A DNA stretch of 64,000 nt from Meghimatium bilineatum (GCA_034231615.1 CM067298.1:3415834-3479833); one strand, 5' to 3'. Counted from the stretch's first letter, positions 46,691 to 57,867 are shown. Made by a program: numbers and translations. The notes: generated from the sequence alone by a model not told the origin.

Positions 46691-47101
46691 TATCAAATAC
46701 TACTCAAAAGTGAGCTGCACTGAGGCATATGATCTCAAGGTAGCCAAGAGATACAATAACTCGTTAAAGACCTCCCTGAAGTAGACCAATATAGGTCCCC
46801 TACATGGGAGGAACTTTGACAAAATAAAAATGCGTGCGTGACGCTCTACAGTCAAAAGCGTCGCAGCATCTTGTGAAATGTCCAAGGATAAGAATAGGGG
46901 ACGTATTATACATCTACGAACTCATAACCAAGGACATTAGTCTAACTGAATTTCAAACGTTTGTGTGGCAAATGGTTATCATCAAATTGGACTAACGTCT
47001 GCTGTTGACAGGAGGTTTCCTCACCACAAGAGGTAGGTCTAAATTAATTAAGAGAGAAATTTAGTATTAGGTACTAGGTATTAGATATTAGATATTAGGT
47101 A
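46691..47101. other. Intergenic, no gene seen
   Basis: Short ATTAGGTACTAG repeats at 47070-47105; otherwise unremarkable. Confidence 0.45.
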
Positions 47102-48110
47102 CTAGGTATGTTGATTATCCTCTTCGCACACCAGACATGTCCATATGTGCTCAGATCTCTGTTTCAGTAAATCTCTCAGGGTATAACGGCTGATGGTTCC
47201 GGTTCTATGTTGGTTCACTGCTCTTTTTGAAATCTTTGTCAGGGGTTCTCTACTGGCCACGCCCATATTCACTCCCAATTCGCGCATTCTCATTATTGAG
47301 TAATGCTCATTCATCTCAAAATCAACTGATCGTGTCGACTCACGTGGGTATGTCTGCTCTGTGCACGTGCTGACCGTCTGTTATGGTGGTGCGGCCAGCT
47401 AATTGGTGGGCCCGTTCTTATCCCTCCACACCCGCGTGCCCGGGGACAAAGTAAAGCGTGATTTTTCTCAGGCAGGCAATTAAGTAATTAGCTAAAATAC
47501 GGATTTTATCTGTCTAATTGCCCCACCCATTCCATACATTTCATCTGTTTTTACTTTCTGAATCATATTCATTGACTTAGTATGCACGCATAAAATAAGC
47601 TTTTGATTCCATCCAGTTAAATGCCTGGGTTACGACAAATACCTCCTTATTAGACTGCTTGTTGTTACGACAAATAATTCCTTGTTAGACTGCTTGTTGT
47701 TACGACAAATAATTCCTTGTTAGACTGCTTGTTGTTACGACAAATAATTCCTTTTTAGACTGCTTGTTGTTACGACAAATACCTCCTTGTTAGACTGCTT
47801 GTTGTTACGACAAATACCTCCTTGTTAGACTGCTTGTTGTTACGACAAATACTTCCTTGTTAGGCTGCTTGTTGCAACGGTAAATGTTTCACTGGCTTCG
47901 TGTACTGTTCTTCCTAGTAGTCTGGTAGTAGAGGCCCATGTGGATCGCTGATGGCGGATGATCGATCCGTCCGTGTAAATCACAACATTTGTCATCGGTA
48001 TTCTCGCATATGAGCGCCTTGAACTCAGCATCCGCGATCACAGGGGTATGTTCCCTGCATTTTCTATAAAGTGTAATGACGATTTTGACTAAATCCTGAA
48101 CGATCATATG
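47102..48110 (-). pseudogene. LINE RNase H fragment split by an internal minisatellite
   Basis: Minus strand, in order: LVKIVITLYRKCREHTPVI (48107 down), NVVIYTDGSIIRHQ, TFTVATSSLTRK (to about 47876), a 35-bp array, then AFNWMES, KSMNMIQKVKT, ITLYFVPGHAGVEGN and NQHRTGTISRYTLRDLLKQ..HIWTCLVC (to 47105). This is the same order as in the 25201-26865 LINE, so one LINE copy surrounds the array. Frameshifts and stops are frequent. Confidence 0.8.
47629..47875. repeat. 35-bp minisatellite made from LINE RNase H codons
   Basis: Seven units of TTGTTACGACAAATACCTCC plus TTGTTAGACTGCTTG. The right edge, TTGCAACGGTAAATGTTTCA preceded by GGCTGC, is the unamplified LINE version encoding TFTVATSSL on minus. 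The unit is therefore LINE-derived. Confidence 0.85.
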
Positions 48111-48232
48111 AATAGGTATCCATTACTCTCCAGATGTTTTGCCTTCGAGGTGGGGGGAGGAGAATCTGATCAACGTTATCCTTGGTACGAAACATCCAAA
48201 ATTTCCCACTCATGGTCATGCTTTCCTTCACT

Positions 48233-48360
48233 TCTCACTGTGTAGTGGGTTGTCTATGTCAGATCTCACTGTGTAGTGGGTTGTCTATGTCAAATCTCAC
48301 TGTGTAGTGGGTTGTCTATGTCAGATCTCACTGTGTAGTGGGTTGTCTATGTCAGAACTC
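48233..48360. repeat. 31-bp tandem repeat, 4 units
   Basis: The unit starts TCTCACTGTGTAGTGGGTTG. Confidence 0.95.
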
Positions 48361-48536
48361 ACTCTGAGGTATAGGCTTGCACAGACATGCCACATATCAA
48401 TTCTGTGAGATGCTCGGAAATCAAGGAGGAACCTCATAGCCACACAGGGCGTGTCCCTGGATAAATATAGTAATTGCCGGAAAGATAAAGGAGAGAAGAG
48501 AAAGATGATGATACATAGATGAACTGCTGGTTAGTT

Positions 48537-48838
48537 TCTTATCATAAACTGTGAGATGTCGGATTGTTATCATAAACTGTGAGATGTTGGATTGTTATCA
48601 TAAACTGTGAGATGTTGGATTGTTATCATAAACTGTGAGATGTTGGATTGTTATCATGAACTGTGAGATGTCGGATTGTTATCATGAACTGTGAGATGTC
48701 GGATTGCTATCATGAACTGTGAGATGTCGGATTGCTATCATTAACTGTGAGATGTCGGATTGCTATCATGAACTGTGAGATGTTGGATTGCTATCATGAA
48801 CTGTGAGATGTCGGATTGTTATCAATAACTGTGAGATA
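48537..48838. repeat. 28-bp tandem repeat, about 10 units
   Basis: The unit starts TGAGATGTCGGATTGTTATC. Confidence 0.97.
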
Positions 48839-49667
48839 GTCACGTGCTAAACCTAGAAATACTAGCCAAAATGTCAGAGTATATCAGCGTGATGCAGTGT
48901 ACTACAGCAGCACGTTTAAGAAGCGATACTAAGTGTTAGGCCTATAAAGTCCTTATTCCATTAACAAAATGTTCTCAATGATGTTATTTGTTATTTATTA
49001 GTTATATACAGTGACAATAATACTTTATCGAAGGTATTACCCCTAAACCTATTAACACAAAGAGGCAGGGAGTTGTGAAGGATGACAGCCTACGCCAATC
49101 GCCATGGCGCATGATGATGGATTTCAAGGTACAGAACCGCGAAATATTTATATTTCATTCCAGATCTTACATTGTTTCCCATTATAACAGCTTAAATATC
49201 ATCGGGTGCCGTGCAGACTGGCAAAGGAAATAATAAATTCCCACAATTCGTTATTTCCAATATCTTTTACTAGGATTGTTGCTGGCTCATTTCATTCAGG
49301 CGTGTATGTTTCAACTTTTATGATTATTGTTTGTTGATGGTTACAAGAACTGTTGGAACAACATCTGTGCTCTAGTATATTGAAAAAAAGACTGAAATGG
49401 TTCAGCCACCTAATGAGAATGAAACCATCTCAAAAATGTGTGTGAGATGTGTGTTGACAAGTTGATTTTTCATTTATATCGCATGTAACTGAAAATTGAA
49501 ACCAATGACTGCATTTTAAGGAAAACTTTACTTCATAGGGATTACACTATTTCAAATTCACACACAAAATTTCATTTATATGCGATATATTTGCTGAGAT
49601 ACATCAGTTTGAAGTTGGACAAAGCTGGTGTAACGTGCTATAAAATATTCATTATCACTGCCGAAGT
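48839..49667. other. Intergenic, no gene seen
   Basis: A fragment AAATGGTTCAGCCACCTAATG near 49396 (WFSHLMRM-like) may be a LINE scrap. Otherwise nothing. Confidence 0.4.
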
Positions 49668-49800
49668 CAGATGTGTCAGGTCGCCAAAAACAACATAGAC
49701 AGTGCATTTCCATTAACTGAACCACATCCTACTTGAAATCTAGTAAGATCATTATCTTGCAATAAGAGAGAGCCAGTGGGATTTTCAGAATGAACACATA
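49668..49800 (+). mobile_element. Short retroposon, family D (copy 2)
   Basis: GATGTGTCAGGTC, GTGCATTTCC, TTGAAATCTAGTAAGATC and a degraded TTTCAGAATGA tail. Pairings: TGTC (49674-77)/GACA (49698-701), GGTC (49679-82)/GATC (49747-50, one G-U), ATTTC (49706-10)/GAAAT (49735-39), followed by CTAG at 49740. Non-coding. Confidence 0.6.
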
Positions 49801-50325
49801 AAAAAGCAAACTACTAAACATGTCTTATAATGAAACAAAACACACGATTTTCTCTTTCTCATCAGAGCTTTTATTGTAAGGATTAAAAATAAACAAAGTT
49901 AAGAAGAACATTTGTCACTTGTGACAAGAAGCAAAGGCAAACATTCTGTCAAACCTACACCAATAAAGAATGTAAAAAAACCGGACAATTAATAAATATC
50001 TGAAGACTTCTATTTCTACAGAAATATTCAGAGAAAAACTACTCTTCAAACAGAATAAATCTGCAACACAAAATATCAATAATTATATTGTTATTCAATA
50101 AATCATACCAAAGTATTGAGCAATAACCTTGTCATGAAATCTTGATCAGAAAACATTACCCAGCTCATTTGACCATACATGGGAAATAGAACAACAGAAC
50201 CTTGGAACACACAACACAAGCACAATAATTGTCAAAATCAATTGATCACATGAATTAATTTTTAATAAAGATGTGGTTGAATTAATTTTCTACAATTGTA
50301 TACCTTACAGGTCTATCTATCTATT
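49801..50325. other. Intergenic, no gene seen
   Basis: AT-rich. Confidence 0.5.
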
Positions 50326-50329
50326 CGCT

Positions 50330-50757
50330 AAACCCTTTGTTGCCTTTCGGCGTCAGGGGTAGAAGAGTTTTCTGGAGATGGCCCTCTTGTGTGCTGAGTA
50401 TATTGTTGAGTTATCACCTCATTTATGTCGGTGGTCCATCGTATTCATGGTCTGCCTCTAGGTCTGCCTTCACTGTATCTGTGTAGCGTAGCTTGCTGTG
50501 ATATGCTGTCTGGTGGTAGTCTGCTGATGTGTGCAAACCATTTGATCTGTTGGCTCTTAATACACTCCAAGATTGGTGCCAGTTCTTTGTCTAATGTCCC
50601 CATTCCTCACTCTGTCTGTGAGCGATATTCCTAAGATTCTGCGCAAGCATGCCATTTCAGCTGTCACAAGTTTACATTTGTCTTGTGCTGTCATTATCCA
50701 TGTTTGGCATTGGTAGCACAGCATTGGCATAATAAAGTGCGCAGTATGTACATACAC
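50330..50757 (-). pseudogene. LINE RT C-terminal fragment
   Basis: Minus strand: MLCYQCQTWIMTAQDKCKLV, then TAEMACLRRILGISLTDRVR and NGDIRQRTGTNLGV. In shifted frames IKSQQIKWFAHISRLPPDS and GRPRGRP follow, a standard thumb and tail of a non-LTR RT. It ends near AAAGGCAAC at 50340. 5'-truncated and frameshifted. Confidence 0.8.
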
Positions 50758-50888
50758 CTTACAGGTCTACGTAGAAACTGGCTGTCAGTTTCCTGAATAC
50801 ACCTTACAGGTGTACATAGAAACTGGCTGTCAGTTTCCTGAATACACCTTACAGTTGTATGTAGAACTGGCTGTCAGTTTCCTGAATG
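50752..50888. repeat. 45-bp tandem repeat, 3 units
   Basis: The unit contains TACACCTTACAGGTGTACAT and CTGGCTGTCAGTTTCCTGAA. ACCTTACAGG also occurs at 50302, left of the LINE fragment. Confidence 0.9.
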
Positions 50889-51144
50889 ATTTATCTTCAA
50901 TCAATTGATGATGATCAATTATCTAAACAAAGTCATTTTTGGAAATCTGTCATAACTTGACCAGGTCTAAATCTTCTCTATGTTAAGTTGAACATCCAAT
51001 TATATGGACACAGTGATTGGATGTATTTTACAGCATACAACGATAATTTAAACACAATGTTGTAGGGCCTATACAAGATATGCTTCTAAAACATATTATT
51101 ATTATATATACACACAAAATATATGTATTCTTCTTCTTCTGAAA

Positions 51145-51600
51145 TCAATAGTTAATCATTCAGTACTAGTATTGATCATGTATAGAGCTGTTTGTTTTAT
51201 ATCATCTTGGGTTCCTGATACTACACAACAACTGATGACGTGTCTATGAAACTACACAACAACTGATGACGTGTCTATGATACTACACAGCAACTGATGA
51301 CGTGTCTATGATACTACACAACTTCTGTGATTAGCTGTTAAACATCCAGTCCAATATTGATCATGTATAGAGCAGTTTGTTTAGGTCATCTTGGGTTCCC
51401 GACAACTTATTTTCCAGAGAATCTCCTGTGTACCAGATTGTCATTTTGTGAACAGCAAAACTGAGACACTTCTATAGTATATGTTCTGGTGACTGCGTTG
51501 CTGCTCCACAAATGGAGACCCCAGAATTGTTGATGCTGATTCAGTGTAAGTGTGCTGTTAGACAGAAGTGTCCTGTTCTCATATTAATAACGAATAAATC
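51145..51600 (-). pseudogene. LINE C-terminal tail with internal duplication
   Basis: Minus strand of 51330-51600: MRTGQFCLTAHLH-like start, NNSGVSICGAATQSPEHILQ then KCLSF and WYTGDSLENKL, matching the Cys-His tail of the 42338 LINE. A segment of about 70 bp (TTGATCATGTATAGAGC onward) is duplicated at 51172 and 51358, separated by three 31-bp units (ACTACACAACAACTGATGAC at 51222-51318). Confidence 0.75.
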
Positions 51601-51837
51601 ACACTCTAAACCTTATCTTTGTATTTGTTAACAAGTTTGAGAACTCACCTGCGTCCATAAATACATTTTTTGCAAATATAACTGATTGTAACTTTTCTGC
51701 TGACTAAAGTCTTATTCTATGAATATGTACCGTGTATCTCACAGACAATCAGTGATGTATATCACATCTTCTCATACAATTTATGATGTCCACTTAAATT
51801 CTCTCATAGACAGTCTATGATGTAACCACATCTTTTC

Positions 51838-51950
51838 ATAGACAGCCTATCATAGACAGCCTATCATAGACAGCCTATCATAGACAGCCTATCATAGACA
51901 GCCTATCATAGACAGCCTATCATAGACAGCCTATCATAGACAGAATATCA
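51838..51950. repeat. 14-bp tandem repeat, about 8 units
   Basis: Unit AGCCTATCATAGAC. Confidence 0.95.
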
Positions 51951-52074
51951 TAGACAACAAATGATATGTTTACAAAAATTATCTTCTTACAAACAGTTTA
52001 TGAACACAAAATTAATGCACAAATTATACAATTCTTTTCAACAAAACAAATTAAAATATCAGTCATTCTTGTTT

Positions 52075-52160
52075 GAGCATTTCTTTGTTCAAAGTGTTAT
52101 TCTTATTTCTTTGTTCAAAGTGTTATTCTTATTTCTGTGTTCAAAGTGTTATTCTTTTTT
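52075..52160. repeat. 26-bp tandem repeat, 3 units
   Basis: The unit contains TTTGTTCAAAGTGTTATTCT. Confidence 0.9.
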
Positions 52161-52274
52161 GTTTTTTTTATTCAGGTTCAATATTCCTGAAATTCAAACA
52201 CTGAAGATATTTAACAAAAAGGGAATGATATGTACATATTTATCAATGATTCACTGATAGTAACTTGATATATA

Positions 52275-53302
52275 GGGTAGTCCGTGGTAGAGTGTCGCAC
52301 TAGGTAAAATGTCGAAGCGGGTTTTTTCCGAGCCTATTGGTTTTCCGGTAGAACACCTTACTAGGTCAGATGCCAACAATGCAATCTTTGACACAGCGAA
52401 GTTTGATAAGTCAAGGAAGAGTCAATTTTCAATAATGCGAAATAATATTTTTTTCATTATGCTCAATCAATTATTTTTTTCAACATCTCGTACTCTGATT
52501 GCTGTTATTATTAATAAAGTTATTTTTTTTTATTTTTAAACTGAAATTTATGTTGTGTTGTTCAGTAATTAAGCACATTATATTATCTGGTCTCAGGCTG
52601 CTTTGTTTTTTTCATTGCAAGTCATGATGGATGCTAACAATGTGATTTGGGGTAAAGTGTCCACAAGATTATTGGGGGAAAAATGTTGCATTCAAAATGT
52701 ATTTGTAAAATTCTGATGTCATGAGGAAGTTTCAGATTCTGATAGAAAGCTAGGAGACACAGATATATATATATATATATGGTTAAAATGATCACCCAAC
52801 CTTACAAAAACATTGTTAGATTTAAAAGGGAACTTACAAACTATTTCTTTATTGAAACTTTTTTTTCAGAGTAAGTTACGAAACTAAGTCTATCTATTTA
52901 TTCAATACGACAATCAATATAAGGTAATTTATTTAATCTATTCTTAACACACATTTACACACTGTCAGTGTGTTAGACCTGTCGCAGATGCAATCTGCCT
53001 CAATTTTATAATGGTTTGTATCACCTTTTTGCCTGTGTTACTTTGCTCCAAAAAGTGGGGCAAAGTGATTTTTTTTTACATATGCTCATAAATTCTCATT
53101 CTACTGTCTACACGTAGCTATATGTTTTCAATACTCTGACTAATGATAGTCTACACGTAGCTATATGTTTTCAATACTCTGACTAATGATAGATGTATGG
53201 ATAAGGCTTATACACTGATGGGAGTTTTGTCTCTCAAAGTTAAGTCTAGTTGTCAGAATACACTAAAATGTGAAAAGTGTGACACTTTGACCCAGGCTAC
53301 CC
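52275..53302. mobile_element. TA-flanked inverted-repeat DNA transposon (non-autonomous)
   Basis: The termini are imperfect inverted repeats, 19 of 26 matching: GGGTAGTCCGTGGTAGAGTG at 52275 versus GGGTAGCCTGGGTCAAAGTG on minus from 53302. TA lies on both sides (52273-52274, 53303-53304). Interior GGGTAAAGTGTCC and GGGGCAAAGTG recall the ends of Tc1/mariner-like families. No transposase. A 43-bp duplication (TCTACACGTAGCTATATG) lies at 53107-53195. It splits a 36-bp tandem repeat: one diverged unit on the left, six on the right. Confidence 0.7.
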
Positions 53303-53305
53303 TAT

Positions 53306-53515
53306 TGATCAATAATTCTCTGATGGTAACTTGACACATATTGATCAATAATTCTCTGATGGTAACTTGACACATATTGATCAATAATTCTCTGATGGTA
53401 ACTTGACACATATTGATCAAATATTTCTCTGATGGTAACTTGACACATATTGACTATTTCTCTGATGGTAACTTGACACATATTGATCACTAATTCTCTG
53501 ATGGTAACTTGAAAA
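53306..53515. repeat. 36-bp tandem repeat next to the GALC stop
   Basis: The unit contains TATTGATCAATAATTCTCTG and ATGGTAACTTGACACA. It begins about 8 bp downstream of the GALC stop codon (minus strand), so it probably lies in the 3' UTR. Confidence 0.95.
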
Positions 53516-53522
53516 CACAAAT

Positions 53523-53741
53523 TCATATATTCTCATTAACAAAATATAAAGTTTTATCTGCATCGTTTTTCTCTGTAAAAATTACAGGTGTTTGACCTGT
53601 AGCGTTAGTCAGTCGAACATTATCAAAGTCTGCATATCCATAGACATCAGTGCCGACTCCAACAAAACCATTGGCAGGTGTGGCTGGGACATTCACTTTA
53701 AACAGGACTACACCGTTACATGTTCCAGTAGCTACCGTTCC
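53523..53741 (-). CDS. GALC: Galactosylceramidase, terminal coding exon
   Basis: This exon encodes the last 72 residues of a lysosomal beta-galactosylceramidase, which hydrolyses galactosylceramide and related lipids. It starts after a good acceptor (ACATTTGTCTACTTCTCAG) with GTVATGTCNGVVLFKVNVP and contains NGFVGVGTDVYGYADFDNV. This parallels the family's C-terminal lectin-like domain signature, 'NGW-A-x-GT-x-x-F-x-x-A-x-FDNF'. The frame ends at TGA 53525-53523. Phase 0 at its start fits the phase-0 donor at 58130. The C-terminal tail after the FDN motif is not conserved with anything I recall. Family assignment rests on all three exons. Confidence 0.75.
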   Translation of the reverse strand, partial: GTVATGTCNGVVLFKVNVPATPANGFVGVGTDVYGYADFDNVRLTNATGQTPVIFTEKNDADKTLYFVNENI

Positions 53742-53782
53742 CTGAGAAGTAGACAAATGTGTGACCATATAAATGTTATAAG

Positions 53783-53879
53783 TTATATTGATGCTGCTAT
53801 ACTATAAATGTTATCTTATATTGTTGTTATTCTACTATAAATGTTATCTTATATTGTTGTTATACTATAAATGTTATAT
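53783..53879. repeat. 33-bp repeat, left remnant
   Basis: ACTATAAATGTTAT units ending in AATGTTATAT (53870-53879), duplicated at 55158-55167 on the far side of the retroposon. Confidence 0.85.
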
Positions 53880-55157
53880 CTTCTTCTTCTTCAGCATTCG
53901 CTCACATATAACCACAACGAACATGTGATTTTCACCAGGGAGCATGAAGTACGTTGTGCTGCAGGTTCCACAGTAAGACTGTGCTATTTGCACCTCGGTT
54001 GGCCACTCTGTGGTCTGAACATCAGAGGTCCAGCACATCCATTTTCATCATGCCTTTACTTCGGGTAGTATGCTTCCCTAGTTCATGACAACCTGTCTAT
54101 CTGTTGCCGGGCACGCAGGTGTATAGTGACTTTTCACTGAGACAATTGTCGTTCACGTCTATCTCGCATGAGGTGTTCTGTCTATGAACTTGCCTCGTGT
54201 AATTGGACGTACTCTGCCCTGCCCATCAGGTACTGAACCGTTTCTCATCTGTGAGCCTGGTTTCGTATGAGGAAGAACTCAACAGAAGAGTTGGACCCTA
54301 GCTCTTTTGCCTTCTTAGTCGAGGTGTTGTTCACCGACATCGTGAACCCCTCGCCCAAGTTCGAGTCTCACACCACGCATTTGAGAGTAAGGTGTTCTCA
54401 AGCTGAGCGACCTTGTCCCAGTAGCACCTGAGCCCATCGGGTACTGAATCCTTTCTCTCTCCAAGTGTATTTTCGGTTTAGGAAGCTTGACAGTAGAGTT
54501 GGACCAGAGACAAAATTGTTGCTCCTTTTGTGCCTGAGCTCATTGGGTACGGAACCCTGTCTCTTCACGAGCATGTTTCTGGTATAGGAAGGCTCGACAT
54601 TAGAGTTAAGCCTGGTCTTCTTGCTTTGCTAGGCACCCATGATTGGGTCTGGGTCTCTGCCCATAAGGATCACAGGTAACTAGAAGCTCGACTCGAGCTA
54701 ACAGAGCTCGACTCGAGCTAATAGTTCTGATTTCCTTGGAACGTTTTCACTTTCTATTTGCAGTTGGCGCTGTCCATTGATGCTGTTCTGCCCTTTTCAT
54801 TGTACTCAGTATATGAAATCTATTTGTCTCTCGCCATGCATCTACTTTTTCATGCCTTTGTTATTGGCTGCCCCTCTAATGTTCAGACTGGACTGACTAA
54901 CGTCACTGTGTGTTGACAGTGCCGTTGCATGTGTTGGTACTGGTGGTGTCGGAGATATTGTCTGTCTCTCATGCATTCAAATCTCCTTCCATCTGCTACC
55001 TTCACATTCTTGGACACGATCCCTAAATGATTTGGCCAGAATCAGCACAAGCTGCTGTATTTCTGTTTCCAGGGTGCACCGCGAGGAGGTACATTTATGA
55101 TCTTGGTTATCTGCTAACCCTGGGTCCGCCGATAGCAATGCGTTCCCTTTGCACCCC
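53880..55157 (-). mobile_element. Non-coding 1.28-kb retroposon with 10-bp target duplication
   Basis: Minus strand: begins GGGGTGCAAAGGGAACGC (55157) and ends GAGCGAATGCTGAAGAAGAAG (53880), a (GAA)n tail like the LINEs here. Target duplication AATGTTATAT on both sides, within the 33-bp array. It is homologous to 28189-29503, with the same three degenerate internal repeats. One minus frame is partly shared by the two copies (LADNQDxKCTSxRCTLETEI), but both are broken soon after. It lies in the last GALC intron, 139 bp upstream of the final exon. Confidence 0.85.
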
Positions 55158-55167
55158 AATGTTATAT

Positions 55168-55612
55168 TGTATTGATGTTTTATACTATAAATGTTATATT
55201 ATATTGTTGTTGTTATACTATAAATGTTATATTATATTGTTGTTGTTATACTATAAATGTTATATTATATTGTTGTTGTTATACTATAAATGTTAAATTA
55301 TATTGTTGTTGTTATACTATAAATGTTATATTATATTGTTGTTGTTATACTATAAATGTTATATTATATTGTTGTTGTTATACTATAAATGTTAAATTAT
55401 ATTGTTGTTGTTATACTATAAATGTTATATTATATTGTTGTTGTTATACTATAAATGTTAAATTATATTGTTGTTATACTATAAATGTTATATTATATTG
55501 TTGTTGTTATACTATAAATGTTATATTATATTGTTGTTGTTATACTATAAATGTTATATTATATTGTTGTTTTTATACTATAAATGTTATATTATATTGT
55601 TGTTATACTGGA
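55168..55612. repeat. 33-bp minisatellite, right part (about 13 units)
   Basis: The unit starts TACTATAAATGTTATATTAT. Two units of it were carried along 5' of the 28189 copy (28110-28188). Confidence 0.97.
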
Positions 55613-55730
55613 TATTTTCAAAAGAGTTCCTGGAATTAGTAGATTATATAGAAATAAAGGTACAGTCCCATATCAGATGCCCACCTGTTTATTTTAGGGA
55701 TAATTAATCTAAACATTATATCAATCATTA
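55613..55730 (+). mobile_element. mariner 3'-end-like fragment
   Basis: CCCATATCAGATGCCCACCT also occurs (reverse) at 28013-28110 and, diverged, at 56605. At 56605 it follows a mariner transposase remnant, suggesting this is the 3' end of that family. Confidence 0.45.
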
Positions 55731-55859
55731 ATTTAAATATTAATTTATTTAGAGCCATGGTTAGGAGAGTTTTGATTTACATAACTAAACCTAATCCTAA
55801 ATAAATTAATATGTAAATTATTACTTTTGAAATATAGGTTGCCTAGTTGCCTTTAAATA

Positions 55860-56553
55860 TAGATGCAACGAGGAGTCAATCTTGACCAAGTTGCGAAAAC
55901 TGGCATGGCAAAGAAATACAGTGAGGCCAAATATACGATAACCCCCATTGTGGACTGAAGAGATAGAGTCTGCATGGATAAAGAAGAAGCAAAGTGTCAG
56001 GGAGTGGCAACATAATAGACGACAGACACAAATCACCATGGAAAGCAAAAAAGAGCCGGAGCATACTATGAAGAAGATCACTGATGCTTTTCAACAAATC
56101 GTAAAGGAAGCTAAGAAAGAACGCTGGGATAATTTCACACAAGATATGGCAGCAGACAGTGCCCTATACAAATTTTGGAAATTACACAAGGCAATGAATC
56201 GAAAAACTGACACAAAATTAAACTTGTGCTTGAAGGATGAGTCAGGGCTTATACTAACTACAGATGAGCAGAAGGGCAGCCCTTTCTTCGGCAGATATCT
56301 CCAACAATCAGACCTGAACAATATTGATAAATGTAAGACTATAGTGGACACTTTAACAGCACCACTGGTAACAAACGATATCGCTGATGAGGAACTGTTC
56401 TCGTTGGAGAATGTAAAAGAGACCATAAAGAAAACATCAGATGGCACACCAGTGCATGATGGAATACGCTACAGGCTCCTGAAAGATATTGTAGATGACC
56501 AACTTAAAACAATCGTTGATGATTTCAACACAAGTCTGAAAATTAATAAATGA
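55860..56553 (+). pseudogene. LINE fragment, EN-RT linker to RT start
   Basis: A 201-codon frame from 55948: PLWTEEIESAWIKKKQSVRE, KKERWDNFTQDMAADSALY, FWKLHKAMNRKTDT, then TIKKTSDGTPVHDGIRYRLL, the segment where the RT fingers begin. The family order (linker with W..E.. and 'KxxW', then 'K..K..G.DGI') supports a LINE. EN and RT palm are both missing. It lies in the GALC intron, antisense to the gene. Confidence 0.7.
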
Positions 56554-56589
56554 TAAACATAAATTGATCAACATAGCCAAGGGAAATAA

Positions 56590-57150
56590 TAAAATGAGGT
56601 AGGTATCTGATCTGGGATTGAACAGAAAATAAGGAACAAAAGAATTATCTACATCACATTCCTGTCTACATTCCCTTCAGGAAATACACACTTTTGCCGA
56701 CGTGCGCACAGCTGTTGGAAATGTTTGTGGAACACACTCTTTGAAACCTCTCCCAGCTGTCTTGTCGAGTTAGTGATAACATCATCTGCATCTTTGAATC
56801 TCTGTCACTACAGAGCTGATTTTGAGTCAAGGGAACAAGAAAAAATAAGCCGGTGCATGGTTGGGAGAATATGGAGGCTGTTTTAAGGTAATCATATTGT
56901 GTTTTACAAGGTACTGCTTTACCAGTAGGGATCGATGTGCAGACACATTGTCATACAGTATAATCCAACTGTGTGATGATCTTCATGGAAACGTTTGTGC
57001 TACACAAATACTTGCGAATACTTCATTGCTGTATCACTGTATGAGCAATGTTAGTATCTCTTAGGGTGACTTCTCAAACAAAACACAGAATTTGACATTT
57101 GTACATTGTTCATTCAATCGAGGACATTTTCTACTTAGATGATGCAACTA
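56590..57150 (-). pseudogene. mariner-type transposase remnant
   Basis: Minus strand: LYDNVSAHRSLLVKQYLVKH, then NMITLKQPPYSPNHAPAYFF and LFP. These are the second (DN.SAH) and third (PPYSPxxAPxxxxLFP) catalytic blocks of a DD34D-type mariner transposase. The third Asp, normally in YSPDLAP, is His here, so this copy is catalytically dead as well as frameshifted. Close relative of the 34288 copy. Confidence 0.75.
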
Positions 57151-57177
57151 GCACAACACAGAAAAGTTAAAATTAAC

Positions 57178-57325
57178 GCATAGCATTTAGTAACGTTGTT
57201 GGATTGTAAGATGTTAGCGATCTCATATTTTCAGTGGCTCTGCAAATGAGGGCAGTAGCCATCTCCTCTCCCTCTCAGTCTTTACTTCCCAGATTAATCC
57301 AGTACCCATTTATGGCTGGGTCAAC
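57178..57325 (-). mobile_element. SINE 3' half
   Basis: Reverse complement of the 39778 SINE body: GGATTAATCTGGGAAGTAAA, then GAGATGGCTACTGCCCTCAT and ATGAGATCGCTAACATC. 5' half absent. Confidence 0.8.
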
Positions 57326-57705
57326 ACAGAAACAAACATCTGTGTCTTCAAGAGTATATGCCATTTTCTTTCATCAAGATTATGTCCAACTTGTAAATAT
57401 ATCTTCTCCATAACATCATCTTTCATCCAAATACTAGTTTATTATGACTACTCTGCAAGCTTTTGAAGTTACCTGGTAAATGTTATATATTATATTGATG
57501 CTGTTATAAAGATATTCATTGTGTTGTTTCATTATCTGTTTGCTCATAGTTTTCTATTGATTTCTCATATTTTTTCATTATTGTAGGTACTAAATGTTCA
57601 CGATTTGATCTTCTCATCACATGCTCTAAAAATCTGAACTGTCTGTTTCAAATTTTTGCTATAATATGTATTTTTACTCCAGAATCTCAGGAGGATTTCC
57701 ACATT

Positions 57706-57768
57706 TTTCTTCTTCTTCTTCTGCATTCGTTTCTCAAACTCCTGTATATTAGCAGGATGAAGTCCAGA
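57706..57768 (-). mobile_element. Mini GAA-tailed retroposon
   Basis: Minus strand: ATCCTGCTAATATACAGGAG, TTTGAGAAACGAATGCAG and a (GAA)n tail. Same family as 35056. Confidence 0.65.
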
Positions 57769-57867
57769 GAATAGAATGTAATGTGTCATGGTTTACATCT
57801 TTGCTGTGACCTGTGTGCCTTTCAGCCTAACTTATGCAATTTCAGCATGGCTTCTGGGTCACTTTGA

